Below, in pieces: positions 1-11,105 of a stretch of DNA of 64,000 nt. The stretch comes from Saussurea involucrata. Taxonomy: Eukaryota > Streptophyta > Magnoliopsida > Asterales > Asteraceae. The notes under the pieces are model-generated. The model had not been told where the DNA came from. It saw only the letters and a program-made list of their open reading frames with translations, and made no database searches. The stretch spans positions 147,363,429-147,427,428 of the forward strand of contig CM066314.1 of the NCBI GenBank assembly GCA_033807775.1. Direction: 5' to 3'. Within the stretch, counting starts at the first letter, position 1. Each line of letters begins with the position of its first letter. Made by a program: the position numbers and the translations under genes.

Positions 1-1225
1 TAGACTGTGTTGCATTGGATCCATAGGCACGTGAGTCAGTCTTTATTTGATGGTCTGTTGGGTGTCGCGGGGCTTGACCGGGCCTCAGCTAATAGACCTT
101 TACCTTCAATGGGTCCACTAGGAGGGCTGAGTCATGGTTGTAGCACGTTGGGCGAATATGACCTTCGCCATGTCGGGGCAATGCCATGGTTGTATCCCCG
201 CATGGGCCGAGCCTTTGGTGATATGCGTTTGATACGCCACTAAGGTCAGCTGTCTCTTTGGGAGTGACTAGTAAGGTGTCGTATGGGACACTTGGGCTTT
301 TATGCAGTGAAGTATCGTACGATTAACATTGTATGAGTGGCGTAATTTTGTGTTCATCCACTCTCAATGGATACGGGTCTTCCCCGTCGTTGACCAACCT
401 ATTTGGGACCTTATGTTGTCCCCGTTTTATTATTATTGTTGGTCTTATACTTTGACTGCTTTTAGATGATTTCAATATTGAATTTCCCTCATGTAAGTTG
501 GGGTTTAAATAAAGCAGGTCATTTCCGTATTTACGGTATTTGGAACTTCATTACATTTTACGGTTGCGTGAGTATTGCCTCGTATTATGTTTTTCAATGA
601 AGGGTTATAATTAAATGGATGGTTTTCCATGATTTATGGATTGAGTAATTTGTTGTCAACCATATTTGAAAGTTGTGCCTATTAGAGGTTTATTCACGTA
701 TTTGAGCGAGTTTTGGATTGTATTCATTTTCGAAAAAACGCTTTATACCTTTTGGGAATATTTCTCATGGATTTTGGGTGCGTTGAAAATGAGTCATTTA
801 TATCCTTTGTAAACTCCTTTGGAAATCAAAATCTTTATTGCAAACTCTCTTTTAAAGAATTATTTAATTCATGCTATAAACTCTTGAACTCACTAGGCGT
901 TAGCCTAACCCTTTTTATTTGTCGGCATGTGCAACAGGTCTCAGGTTGGGAGTAGTTCTAGTGACACGTGGGAAAGGTCGTGTGCTAGTAATGTGCTCGA
1001 GAGGTGAATATCTTAAGTTATGTTTCCGCATTTACCCTTGGGGAGTAGCACTTGTGTTTGGATTAAGCGATATCCGAAGTGAATTTAGTCTTGGTAATAA
1101 GACTGGTGTTATATGCATTGTTTGGAGATAATCATAGCTTGTAATTTGAGGTATCTTACCTATTGTTTCGGATGTAATATTGAAAATTTTAATTAGTTGC
1201 TCTTTCCCAATTCGAGGGTGTTACA
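1..1225 (+). mobile_element. 3' part of a long LTR (family L), cut by window start
   Basis: This stretch aligns by eye with 49210-50446: both begin near 'ggatccatag', share 'ggcgttagcctaacc' (about 896 and 50105) followed by 'tttgtcggcatgtgca', and end in a 'gtgttac' terminus. The end TGTTACA at 1219-1225 pairs with the TGTAATA start of the fuller copy at 47631, as expected for an LTR. There is no credible coding sequence; the short ORFs inside are chance. Superfamily cannot be decided from the LTR alone. The left end lies outside the window, so target-site duplication cannot be tested. Confidence 0.6.
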
Positions 1226-1307
1226 AGAATACTGAACCTTCCATCTCCACTATCCTTTATGGACTCATTGTTAAATGGGTACCAATTCAAAATTAATCTT
1301 CTTATGA

Positions 1308-1730
1308 TTGCAGGACACGAAGGGTATATGGTATCTTGATAGTGGATGCTCTAGACACATGACTGGTGAAAAGATCATGCTCTCTGAATACAAGGAAGAG
1401 AAAGGTCCCTCGGTGACCTTTGGTGGAAACGGAAAAGGCTATACTAGAGGGTTTGGTGTACTAACCAATGGTACAACTACCTTCCGAAGAGTTGCTTATG
1501 TAGAAAGAATGAAACACAATCTTCTTAGCATCAGTCAGCTATATGACAAAGACTACAAAGTATGTTTTACCAAGAAAGCATGCTCGGTCGCTGACATTGA
1601 TGGCAAACTTGCTCTCAGCAGTTATTGCCTGGAAAATGTCTATGTGATCAACATGGACTCCTCAAACACTGAAAGCATCTGTTTTCTCTCCAAAGTCTCA
1701 TCAGATGTCAACTGGTTGTAGCATAGAGGC
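1308..1730 (+). pseudogene. Ty1/copia protease and pre-integrase fragment
   Basis: The frame carries WYLDSGCSRHMTG near its start, the copia aspartic protease active-site box (DSG) typical of Sirevirus-like pol. It continues through HNLLSISQLYDKDYKV to the pre-integrase region, where the expected 'WLWHRR' reads as WL-stop-HRG. Upstream, 1226-1307 encodes a remnant of the 'KWVP' linker that precedes protease in this lineage. The left edge abuts the LTR at 1-1225. No gag is present, so this is a truncated pol relic. Confidence 0.8.
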
Positions 1731-1876
1731 TCTCCCATCTCAACTTCAAAACACTGAATGATCTCTCAAAGAAAGAGATGGTCACTAGTTTACCTCAACA
1801 TTCATACGCTATGGAATCTCTATGTTCAGCGTGTGAAAAATGAAAGCAAACTAAAGCCAGTTTCAAGTCAAAATAA

Positions 1877-2385
1877 ATGTCATCAGTGACAACACCTTTT
1901 CATCTACTTCACATGGATTTATTTGGATTTGTCAACATACAATCCATCGTTGGAAAGAAATATACTCTAGCAATCGTTGATGAGTATTCAAGATATACCT
2001 GGGTGATGTTTCTCAGATCTAAAAGTGACACTCCATATGAGATCATCTCATTTGTAAGAAAAATGAAAGTTCTAAACAACTAATAATTCGCTCGATAAGG
2101 AGTAATCATGGCACTGAATTAAAAGCTCTTGATAACTTCTTTGAAAGCAAGGGTATATCTCACAACTTCTCAGCTGTGAGAACATCACAGCAAAATGGAG
2201 TCGCTGAAAGAAGAAATCGAACGATTATTGAATCCGCTCAATCTATGCTCAGTGAATCTCATTTGCCAACTCAATTCTGGAAGCTGTAAACACTGCTTGC
2301 TATACTCAAAATTGACCGTGTATTGTTATGCGATTCAAGAAGACAACATATGAACTCTTCTATGGAAGAAAGCCAACACTCAGCT
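1877..2385 (+). pseudogene. Ty1/copia integrase core fragment
   Basis: Integrase core motifs can be read in order: LLHMDLFG (first catalytic Asp), YSRYTWVMFL, a broken RSNHGTEL where RSDxGTEF is expected, and QQNGVAERRNRT (catalytic Glu). The second catalytic Asp codon is AAT, so D is replaced by N. Two in-frame stops lie at about 2082-2087 and the homology ends at about 2385 in a TA microsatellite. Together with 1308-1730 this is one inactive pol fragment; RT and RNase H are missing. Confidence 0.78.
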
Positions 2386-3218
2386 TTCTTTTCACACACA
2401 CATATATATATATATATATATGGAAATAAATATTCTAAATAAATTAAGCTAAAAAAGGAACTAAGGAAGCCATTCAAACCCGAAGATTAAGATGATCGAT
2501 CCATCGGATTCCATTGGTAATTATAACCACCTTTAAAAAAATTACCGCCCCCCTCTTTTTTCTAAATCGAAAATGAATATAACCAAAATTGGAGTGGAAC
2601 AAATTACACCTAAAAAAAGATCACTTTATTATCTTTCTTTTGTAATGGCCACTGATGCATCAAGATTCCTACTAAAAGAACTCGAGAAGATTTTTATGAT
2701 CGGGATTGAAGTTCTTTGAATATATAGGTAGGTGTATGCTTATGTGTGTGTGTATATATATATATGATCACTTTTATATCCTCAAAGAAGCATATTAATT
2801 AGCCATAAAGAAGGTGAATTTTCTTATGATTTGTTGTTAGAAGTATAGTCGCTAGGACATTTGTCTAGTATCCTTTATATATATATATATATATATGATA
2901 ACTTTATATTGAAGCATATTAATTAGCCATAAAAAAGTGAATTTTCTTATTATTTGTTGTTAGAAGTATAGTAGCTAGGCCATTTGTCTAGTATCATTTT
3001 TCATCTCAGTGAGACCATCGATCTTCAATCGTTAATTTACAGCATTTTTATACCTGTATTTTTTTTTTTGCCAAATACTGATTCTTCTCAACTCATTACA
3101 CAAGTTTTAACATCAAACAAAATATTTCAATTTTTTTTCTGTCAATAATACCCTCATTGTAACATGATAATTGGTGGATGGTATACAAGTCATGTTAGCA
3201 GTCTTTTAGTGTTTACTA
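2386..3218. repeat. AT-rich spacer with a ~120-bp tandem duplication
   Basis: No gene is seen. Two adjacent units (about 2755-2872 and 2881-2994) share 'gaagcatattaattagcc' and 'gtctagtatc', each preceded by a (TA)n run. They differ by scattered substitutions and small indels, so the duplication is not recent. Confidence 0.65.
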
Positions 3219-3796
3219 TGTTGGGATAATCTCAATCATACCTCAAGTACTAGATATGTAAATAGGGCAAAGATGAAAAGGTGTGACCTTTCATATGAAA
3301 AGGTGTGACCTTTCATCCTCCAACCGCCATAACCAAACAGTTACAATGGTTCATTGGCACCGGTTGATCTAGTATAAATAGGAAGCATATGTAACAGATT
3401 ATCATAGACAAAAATAGACAAAAACACATATTCTCATAAATTCTCTCAAAGTTCTTCATTGTTCTTCATCATGGAAGCATAGTTTGATTCGTCGGGTTCG
3501 AGAGTTCGATTCTTGAACGGGTTGTTGTATCCTCTAGATAGACGTCCAATCGATACGGTACGAGGGACGAATTTCTGTCTAAGGACACTGCTTGGCAGGC
3601 CTCAATCCAAATAACGATCTTCTTCAACTTCGTGATCAAGAAAGTCGAGTTAGTATTTTATCTTGAACTTTTGATTATGTATTTTCATTGATATGTAAAT
3701 TTCGGATATATATATATACATATAAATAATTCAGTATTTCCATTTGATTCAATATTGTGTGTTACGAATTTCAATTCGTGTATCTAAGGTCTAACA
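3219..3796 (+). repeat. 5' LTR of element T
   Basis: The LTR starts TGTTGGGATAA and ends TCTAACA, giving imperfect terminal inverted TGTTGG/CTAACA. It contains an exact 22-bp tandem repeat in U3 and a TATA box at 3373-3379. The gag frame begins about 20 bp after its end. The right boundary is inferred from the CA terminus, because no second LTR is available for comparison. Confidence 0.75.
3273..3379 (+). promoter_or_regulatory. U3 promoter of element T: 22-bp repeats and TATA box
   Basis: Two identical 22-bp units sit head to tail at 3273-3294 and 3295-3316. Each is itself near-palindromic, beginning atgaaaaggt and ending acctttcat. A TATAAAT box lies at 3373-3379. Tandem U3 boxes upstream of TATA are known activator sites in Tnt1-type elements; the function here is inferred from position only. 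Confidence 0.6.
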
Positions 3797-3798
3797 AT

Positions 3799-3813
3799 CT
3801 TAGACAGAAATTC
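3799..3813 (+). promoter_or_regulatory. Candidate primer-binding site, self-complementary to the LTR
   Basis: The 15 bases cttagacagaaattc begin two bases after the LTR end, where a PBS should lie. They are not the usual plant copia site TGGTATCAGAGC. They are the exact reverse complement of 3569-3583 (gaatttctgtctaag) inside the same LTR. A structural or self-priming role is inference. Confidence 0.5.
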
Positions 3814-3815
3814 CA

Positions 3816-5006
3816 TTGACGACGGAAAACTCTTCTTTGTTGAAATCAAATGTGGAGAAACCCGAAAAATTTAAGGGTTCCGATTTTAGAAGATGGCAAC
3901 AAAAGATGCTCTTCTACTTGACGACGTTGAAAGTGTCTAACGTGCTTACCGATCAAGCACCGACACCACCGGTTGGAGAGGGAGAAAACGCCCCATCCCA
4001 AATTGAATTGGCTATGTTCTAACGATCCTTGGATATTTGGAACGCAAACGAATATAATTGCCGGAATTTTATCCTTAATGGTTTGGATGATGGTCTTTAT
4101 GACATTTATTCATCCTTCAATACGGCAAGAGAAATTTGGGAGTCGTTGGAATCAAAGTACAAGACGGAAGTCGCTTGTTCCAAACGATTTATCGTAGGTA
4201 AATTCCTGAACTATAAGATGACGGATTCCAAACCGGTCGTGAAACAAGTAGAAGAAATGCAAATCTTGGTCCATGAATTGGAAGTCGAAGGTATGGGCAT
4301 CAACTCTAACTTTGTTATTGGTTCAATAATTGATAAGTTACCTCCATCCTGGAAAAATTTTAAACTCTATCTTAAACATTTGTCCGAGGATATGAGTTTC
4401 GAGCAATTGATACTCAAATTGCGGGTGGAGGAGGACAACCGGATGAACGAGAAGGCGGATGCAATCTCGTTGGAACCAAATGCAAACATGGTTACCGAAA
4501 ACTCATCAAAGTCAAAGTTCCAAAAAGGAAAGGGAAAGGCGATGGGTTTCAAGCAAAATCTCAATGCTTCAAACCCACTATCCGTACAACGAAGGCCTTT
4601 CAAGAAGCCTGTGATGAGTTGTTGGGTATGCGGCAAGCCGGGGCATCGAGCGAAGGATTGCCGCCATAGAAGAAACCATGGTGGTCCCGAAGGAGGAGGT
4701 GCCGGTGGAAACCCCCATCAAGCCAACGTGGTCAATGCTCCAAATCAATTTGTTGGAGTAATTGAGGCTTTTATGGTTACGAACGTGACCGATTGGTGGG
4801 TTGATACCGGTGCCACCAAACATATTTGTAACTCCAAGAACATGTTTGCTACATACCAAAAAGTTGATGATGAAGAACCCATGTATATGGGTAATGCCAC
4901 GACCGCGAAAGTTGAAGGGAAGGGAAAGGTGAATCTCAAGCTTACATCGGGGAAGGAACTTGTGCTCACCAATGTCTTGCATGTACCGGCTATTACAAAG
5001 AACTGA
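3816..5006 (+). pseudogene. Gag and protease of element T
   Basis: The reading contains the UBN2-type Gag core (KFKGSDFRRWQQKML, then GLDDGLYDIYSS and SKRFIVGKFLNYKM), a CCHC zinc knuckle CWVCGKPGHRAKDC (about 4619-4660), and the aspartic protease box WWVDTGATKHIC (about 4794-4830). The original ATG appears lost: the sequence reads attgacgacg where atgacgacg would be expected. A TAA at 4020-4022 interrupts Gag in frame, and a one-base loss near 5003 shifts the frame before the pre-integrase region. The product would not be made as a whole. Confidence 0.85.
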
Positions 5007-6758
5007 TTTCTGGACCCACACTTAGTAACAAAGGATTCAAGATGGTGTTTGAATCGGATAAATTTGTGATTACTAAGGGTGGGATGTATGTTGGAAAGGG
5101 CTACCTTAATGAGTGGCTCTTCAAACTTAGTGTGATGAACAATGACGATGTAAATACTGTAAATATTGTAAATAGCAATAAAAATGCGGGCTCTAGCTCC
5201 GCTTCTATATACATGCTTGACTCTTCTTCCCTATGGCATTCCCGTCTAGGACATGTTAACTTCCGATCCTTACAAAGGATGACAAAACTTGGGTTATTAC
5301 CCAAGTGTTCCATGGATAACAAGACAAAATGTGAGGTATGTGTTGAATCCAAATATTCAAGCCATCCACACAAATCTGTTGAAAAGTCTAACCAAGTACT
5401 TGGACTTATCCACAGTGATTTATGTGATTACAAAGCCACACCCACACGTGGAGGAAAGAACTATTATGTATCATTTATTGATGATTGCAGTAAATATTGT
5501 TATGTATACCTAATACATACCAAAGATGAAGCTTTGAATATGTTTAAGACATACAAGGCTGAAGTTGAAAACCAACTTGATAAAAGAATAAAAATTATGA
5601 GATCCAATAGAGGAGGAGAATATGAGTCTAAGGACTTTGCAGAATTTTGTTCTCATCATGGCATAGTTCACCAAACCACGACTCCATATACTCCACAACA
5701 AAATGGAGTAGCCGAAAGGAAAAATAGAACATTGAAAAACATGATTAATTCAATGTTGATTACTTCGGGAGCACCACATAGTTCGTGGGGTGAAGCATGC
5801 TTAACTGCAAATATGATGCTTAATAGAATTCCTCATAAAAAGAGCGATAAATCACCTTATGAACTATGGAAAGGAAAACTTCCTTCCTACAAAAGGATGA
5901 AAGTGTGGGGTTGCCTTGCAAAGGTTCAAGTACCTTTACCCAAAAGGATAAAACTTGGACCGAAGACCATTGATTGTGTATATCTTGGTCCGGCAAGTAA
6001 AAGTGCTGCTTATAGATTTCTGGTCTATAAGTCAAACAATGAAGATATCCACAACAACACAATTATGGAATCAATTGAGGCTGAATTCCTTGAACACATA
6101 TTTCCTTACATGGATAAAGGGAAAGAAATCTCTAATCCAAGGAAGAGAGTATGTGAAGTAGAGAACACCGATAGTGTTGAGAAACCAAATGAAGAAGGTA
6201 CATCAAAGGCTCAAGAAGAAAACCTAGAGCCTAGAAGAAGTAAAAGGGGAAAGATTGCTAAAGACTTTGGACCCGACTTCATGACATTTGTTGTCGATGA
6301 AGAAAATCAATCCTATAAAGCCGTCATGGATTCATCGGAGGCACCTTATTGGAAAAAGGCTATTCAAGGTGAGATAGACTCCATTGTTCAAAATAACACA
6401 TGGAGATTGGTAGACTTACCACCGGGTCACAAGGTAATTGGTCATAAATGGATCTTCAAGCGGAAATTGAGACCCGATGGCACTATAGATAAGTACAAAG
6501 CTCGACTAGTTGCCAAGGGGTACCGACAAAAGGAAGGTCAAGACTTATTCGACACCTATTCATCGGTTACTAGGATCACGTCTATACGGACGTTGATTGC
6601 GATAGCGGATATACATAACTTAGAGATACATCAAATGGATGTGAAAACCGCGTTCTTGAATGGTGAATTAGAAGAAGAGATATATATGAAACAACCGGAA
6701 GGTTTTGTTGTAAAAGGCCAAGAGAACAAAGTCTGTAAGTTGATTAAGTCTCTTTATA
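5007..6758 (+). pseudogene. Integrase and N-terminal half of RT of element T
   Basis: This part includes the pre-integrase HHCC zinc site (LWHSRLGHVNFRSL ... CEVCVESK), the integrase core (IHSDLC, RSNRGGEY, PQQNGVAERKNRT) and the RT start (WKKAIQGEIDSI, KWIFKRKLRPDGTI, ARLVAKGYRQKEG, HQMDVKTAFLNGEL). The second catalytic Asp of integrase is Asn (RSN for RSD). RT ends at KLIKSLY, before the YxDD catalytic box. The open frame runs about 46 codons further (to 6898) into unrelated sequence, giving an artificial chimaeric end. Confidence 0.88.
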
Positions 6759-7015
6759 TGAGAGGGGTTCAAATGAGAAGTGCTAAATATATGAGAAGTA
6801 AAGAAGTGATTTTAGCCATTTATTCGGTCAAGATCGACGACTTTGACCGAAAAGCAGCGGATAATTTCGTGCGTGGTCTGCACAAGATAGAGGGGTAGTT
6901 TCGTAAAAAGTACGCGGGACGAGTTCATATATGAATCTGTGTGATTCACATATGAACTATACGTTCATATATGAACCTTTGTAATTCACATATGAACTTT
7001 TTTTAACTAATTCAA
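6759..7015. mobile_element. Unidentified DNA-element end with palindromic repeats
   Basis: Directly at the RT break the sequence changes to 'gggttcaaatgagaagtgct', which resembles termini of a common plant DNA-transposon family I cannot name with confidence. It is followed at 6928-7000 by four copies of short palindrome-like words of the type gttcatatatgaac and attcacatatgaac. There is no coding capacity of its own. It separates element T from Sirevirus A. Confidence 0.4.
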
Positions 7016-7067
7016 GTTGATTGGACTTGTTTTGAGGATTGTACTTAGGATTATTCAGATTATCATT

Positions 7068-7395
7068 TTTATCGCAAGTGTGGGAGTTCACCATTGTCGA
7101 ACAGTACATGTTCCTTGTTATCGCAAGGATTTTTATCGCGTACTTGTTGTGCGATAAAATTATTTCATCGCACTCATCACGTGTGATAAACCACTTTATT
7201 GTAACTAACTTCGGGTGAACAGTGTTTTATCGCATCCCTCTAGTGCGATAACACAAATTTTATTTTTATCGCAATGTGTGATTTGCGATATCTTTCATCG
7301 CAGGGGAGTTGTGCGATTTGTCTGAGATTTCTTTTAGCGTGTGTGGTGTGCGATAAAAGTTGGTGTGCGATAATCTGTTGTGTGCGACAAAACAA
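7068..7395. repeat. TATCGCA/TGCGATA palindromic motif cluster, gag leader of A
   Basis: About a dozen copies of TATCGCA or its complement TGCGATA (with variants such as catcgca and tgcgaca) occur in about 330 bp, alternating in orientation so that pairs form loose inverted repeats. The same words recur at 15201-15465 and 15896-16054 in the same element. Sirevirus LTRs are known for clusters of family-specific palindromes; here the cluster directly precedes gag, so it may be the tail of a 5' LTR or an untranslated leader. Confidence 0.7.
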
Positions 7396-7462
7396 TGTTC
7401 GGGTTGTAATTTTGTATTTTGATCAGAAGGTTGATAAACGATCGTAGACAAGTTTTCTCACA

Positions 7463-8858
7463 ATGACGACAAGGGATATGTTAGTCATAGGCTCTAAGGA
7501 TAAACCACATGTCCTGTTTCCTAAAGACTTTAAAATATGGAAGGATCGGTTCATGGACTATGTAGAAAGACAAGAAAATGGGTATTACATTTCAAAGTCC
7601 ATAGAAAATGGTCCTATGGGCATTATTAAAATAGCAGCTCCAGTTGCTGAGGGTGGAGTACATGGAGCAGAGGTTGAAGTCCCGCCTGATCATTATGATG
7701 CAGAACAAACAAAGAAATACAATGTAGAAAAAGCATCTAGATCTTTGGTTATGCAAGCTTTAACTAATGACATCTACCAGAAGGTCGACAGTAAAAATAT
7801 ATCTAGAAAGGCGATGTTTGATGAATTAGTTAAACTTTATCAAGGATCTGAGGTTGAATACCATATGAGAGTTGCCAATGCTATCAATAAGTATGAGAAC
7901 TTTAAACAAAAAGAAGGTGAGACACTTGATCAAACCTATGACAGGTTCATTACCATACTGAATGAGCTAAACAGACACAATATTGAGAAGAAAATAATCG
8001 AGCACAATGTGAAATTTCTGAGTGTTCTTCAACCAGAATGGAAGAAATATGCTCATCGGATGAAACAACATTCTAAGTGTGTTGCCCTTACAAGAGATGT
8101 TTGATATGCTCAAACAAGACGAAGATGATGCAGAGGAAAAACGAGAGAAGAAGAGGAAGAAAGAAAAGAAATAGAGGAAGGAAGATAAGAAAGAGAAGAA
8201 GGAAGTAGAAGAAGAGATTGATCCAATCGCCTTGATGTCCAGCAAGTCCGGAAAATGATCTTCAAAGAAAGATAGTATCGGGTCTGATGAAGATATTGGT
8301 AAGTATGAAAGTAATGGGTTAGATGAACCTGAGAGTCTAAAACAGGCAATGATTCTTTTAACAAAGGCTTTTCAAAAGCAGTATGTTAAAAAGACAGGCT
8401 CTAATAATCAGAGATATGCGTCAGGTTCCAAGAACTTTGAACACAAGGATAGGATAGAATCAAGGAGAAGATTTGGTGAAAAAGGGGATGAGAGCAAAAG
8501 GGAGGATAAGAAGTTTGAGGAAAAGAAAGTGTTTGAGAAACGGGAAGAAGAGCCAACGTGCTATAACTGCGAGAAAACTGGTCATTTTTCAAAAGAATGC
8601 TGGAAGCCAAAGGTTAGAGATTCGGATTATTACAAGAACAAGATGCTTCTTGCTAAACAAAAGGAATCAGGGAAAGCATTAATGGATGAAGAGGAGTATT
8701 GGTTAGATGAAACCGGTGATGATGAGGAAGAGGAAACAACAGCTCTTTCAAAGTTGTGCTTCATGAGCAAAGACACCGAGGAAGCTGAGCCAGAATCGCA
8801 GTCAGAGACAAATGAGGTACATCCCGACCCTCTTGTTAAATTTCTTCAAATTTAAAAA
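7463..8858 (+). pseudogene. Gag of Sirevirus A
   Basis: ATG at 7463 opens the Gag core: FPKDFKIWKDRFMDYVERQ, KASRSLVMQALTNDIYQKVD, MFDELVKLYQGSE and YDRFITILNELNRHNIEKK match the copia UBN2-type Gag. A frame break near 8100 is followed by two stops in a Lys/Glu-rich hinge, then the CCHC knuckle CYNCEKTGHFSKEC (about 8560-8601) and an acidic tail ending at a TAA at 8853-8855. Gag would form the virus-like particle and bind element RNA. It cannot be made intact. Confidence 0.85.
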
Positions 8859-10216
8859 GTTCAACAAAATAAATTAGATGATTTGACTGAAAAACTGAAG
8901 AAATCAAAAGAATCAATTGTTTATCAAAGTGATAAATTGAAAGAACAACTGATTCAAATTGATAATTTGAAAAAGAAAAATGTTGAGTTTGATAACCACC
9001 AAGCGTATTTTAGGCAGAGAATGACTGAATTGTCTGAAAATTTTGAGAGTTCCGAAGCAAAGAAGAATGAGTTTGAAAAACTGTTACATGCTTATAAAGA
9101 CAGAAACACTAAGCTTACTAATAAAGCTAAAGGATTGGAAGAAAAACTTTACAAAATCGGTCAAACTGAATAAACAATCCACATGAATAAGCCAAGTGAC
9201 TTTAGATATTTCAACTCTAAATGGGGCTTAGGATATGACAATCCTCATTATTTGAAGAATGTCTTATCCAGAGCTCCTACTCTTTATAAATTCGAATGGC
9301 TTGTTCTTACATCACTGCATCCTGATTATCAAATCAAATGGCTTAAAATGGATAGTGAAGACTATGAGGCTGAAGAAGAAGTTAAAAGAAAAACAACTGT
9401 TAAGATGCAACTTCCATTCTATTATGGCGTTGAAAATAGGAAGGCATTGGAAAACAAGAAATCTTTGCCTAATGATTATTTTCAAAGCTACATTGTTGAA
9501 CTACCAAAGGACAAGGAAAATAGTCAAAAAGAAACTGAAAATAATCCTGTTTTTTAGGCAAAGAGATATTTTCCACCTATGGTTCTTGAACAAAAGCTTA
9601 TTGATCTAGAAAGCAAGATTGAAAGTAAAATTGAGGAAGTCAGAAATGACGACAAAATTGCTTTCGAGATTGAGAAGGAAGTTTTGCTTACTGTATTTTC
9701 AAATGGCTTAAATGAATTGAAAGCAAAACAAAAGGAAATGTCTGAAGAGAAAATTTCAAAAGAAAAACATTCTTCAGATTCAGATGTTTCCTCGTGTAAG
9801 GCATTTATGGGAAATACTATCTTCAAAAGCACAACTATTGATGACCAAGAAGATTCTGAATCTTGGGACTTGGAAATCAATTAGTTAATGCTCCTCCTGA
9901 TATATATTTTCCTACAGAAGAAGATAAAGCGTTTCGAAAAGAACAAAATGAATTTCTCTATCCTAAGTCTTATGGTATCTTTCATACATCCTATGATAGT
10001 CAGTCTGATCTTGATAGGGAGAATGTTTGTGAGGACAAACGTAAAGGTGTAAGTGAAGTGCCTGTTCAATTTGATTTCAATGCAAAACTTCCAGATCATT
10101 CTGATTTCATAATCAAAGAAGATGAACCTAAGAAGAGTTTCTTCAAGGGTGAATCCTCAAAGTCTGTTAAAAACCCTCCTATTAACGATTATTATTCAAA
10201 ATCCAAATCCAAATAA
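8856..10216 (+). pseudogene. Coiled-coil Gag-Pol linker of Sirevirus A
   Basis: Several adjoining open stretches encode a Lys/Glu/Asn-rich helical protein: LTEKLKKSKESIVYQSDKLK (from about 8883), SENFESSEAKKNEFEKLLH, then SDFRYFNSKWGLGYDNPHYL and a second heptad-rich part (EQKLIDLESKIESKIEEVRN from about 9585). Sireviruses commonly have such a long region between the zinc knuckle and protease; element B has its equivalent at 29741-31633. Stops at about 8853, 9171, 9555 and 9882 break it. Confidence 0.65.
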
Positions 10217-10679
10217 TCGTTACAGAAAAAGAAAAAGAAAACAAAAAGAAATAAGAAAAACAACTCTTTTCAAGCTCAACACTCTAAAGCTTAGAACTCT
10301 TATCTTTCTGGCATTTCAAATCGTTATCTGAGGAACAATACTAGACTTGAGTGGAGAATAAAGGAGTCCACACAGGATGTGGCCCAAACAAAATCATCCC
10401 ACGTTGCTTTTAATTCCATGAAGAAAAAAAATTGTTTCTGCTGTAAGAAATCAAGCTGTTTGCACTAAGCAAAAACTTGTTATTCCTTACAAGGTTTATT
10501 CAATGCAACAATTGATCAATTTAGCACATGACCAAATTTGTTGTTCATATTGTGGTGTGGATGATTTTATCTGCAAGTCTGATTATTTTCATTTGTTTCG
10601 AAAGAATGGTACCAAGTCCAAACTAGTACCATCTCCTAACCCAAAAAGGACTCATTTACAAATGGGTACCTAGAACCAC
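10217..10679 (+). pseudogene. Degenerate Gag-protease junction of Sirevirus A
   Basis: No long ORF remains. Short readable pieces such as SNRYLRNNTRLEWR (about 10315-10356) and CSYCGVDDFICKSDYFH (about 10535-10585) show that this is the decayed linker before protease. The Cys pair resembles half of a second zinc finger seen at the same place in related elements. Confidence 0.5.
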
Positions 10680-11105
10680 TTGATTTCCTTTTTGCAGCCC
10701 AGTCATGTGTGGTACTTAGATTCGGGATGCTCGAAACACATGACTGGAAGAAAAGAGCTGCTCAATAACTATGTGGAGAAACACGGTGGTCGAGTAAAAT
10801 TCAGAAATGATCAATATTCACCGATAATGGGTTACGGAGACATCGTTAAAGACAACGTCAGGATTACAAAGGTTAACTATGTTGAGGGTTTGGGACACAA
10901 CTTATTTAGTATAGGTCAATTATGTGACAAAGACCTAGAAGTCAACTTCAAGAAGACAAGGTGTTTAGTTCGGACCGAAGGAGGAGATAAACTTCTAGTG
11001 GGTACGAGAAAGTCAAATCTTTGCACTATTAACCTGTCAAAAATCAAACCCAAGAACGACGTGTGTCTGCTGTCTAAAGCATCTATGGAAAAGAGCTGGT
11101 TGTGA
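10680..11105 (+). pseudogene. Protease and pre-integrase of Sirevirus A
   Basis: HVWYLDSGCSKHMTG gives the DSG aspartic protease active site, which would cut Gag-Pol. GLGHNLFSIGQLCDKDLEV and the SWL-stop-HRRLSHLNF reading lead into the HHCC zinc domain of integrase. The TGA at 11103-11105 replaces the usual Trp codon of 'WLWHRR', a one-base change. The frame otherwise continues into the integrase below. Confidence 0.85.

Larger units (their letters stand above)
3219..6758 (+). mobile_element. Truncated Tnt1-94-like Ty1/copia element T
   Basis: The element has a complete 5' LTR, gag, protease, integrase and the first part of RT, then stops abruptly after KLIKSLY at about 6758. The YxDD box, RNase H and 3' LTR are absent. 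A different sequence follows directly, so the element was truncated by a rearrangement or later insertion. The gag and pol share a frame, as usual for this lineage, broken by a lost start codon, one nonsense codon and one frameshift. Confidence 0.85.

Noticed and set aside
7..1131. Three short ORFs (60-80 codons) in 1-1131
   Set aside because: They lie in LTR sequence repeated at 49210-50446, are not conserved in frame there, and contain no domain.
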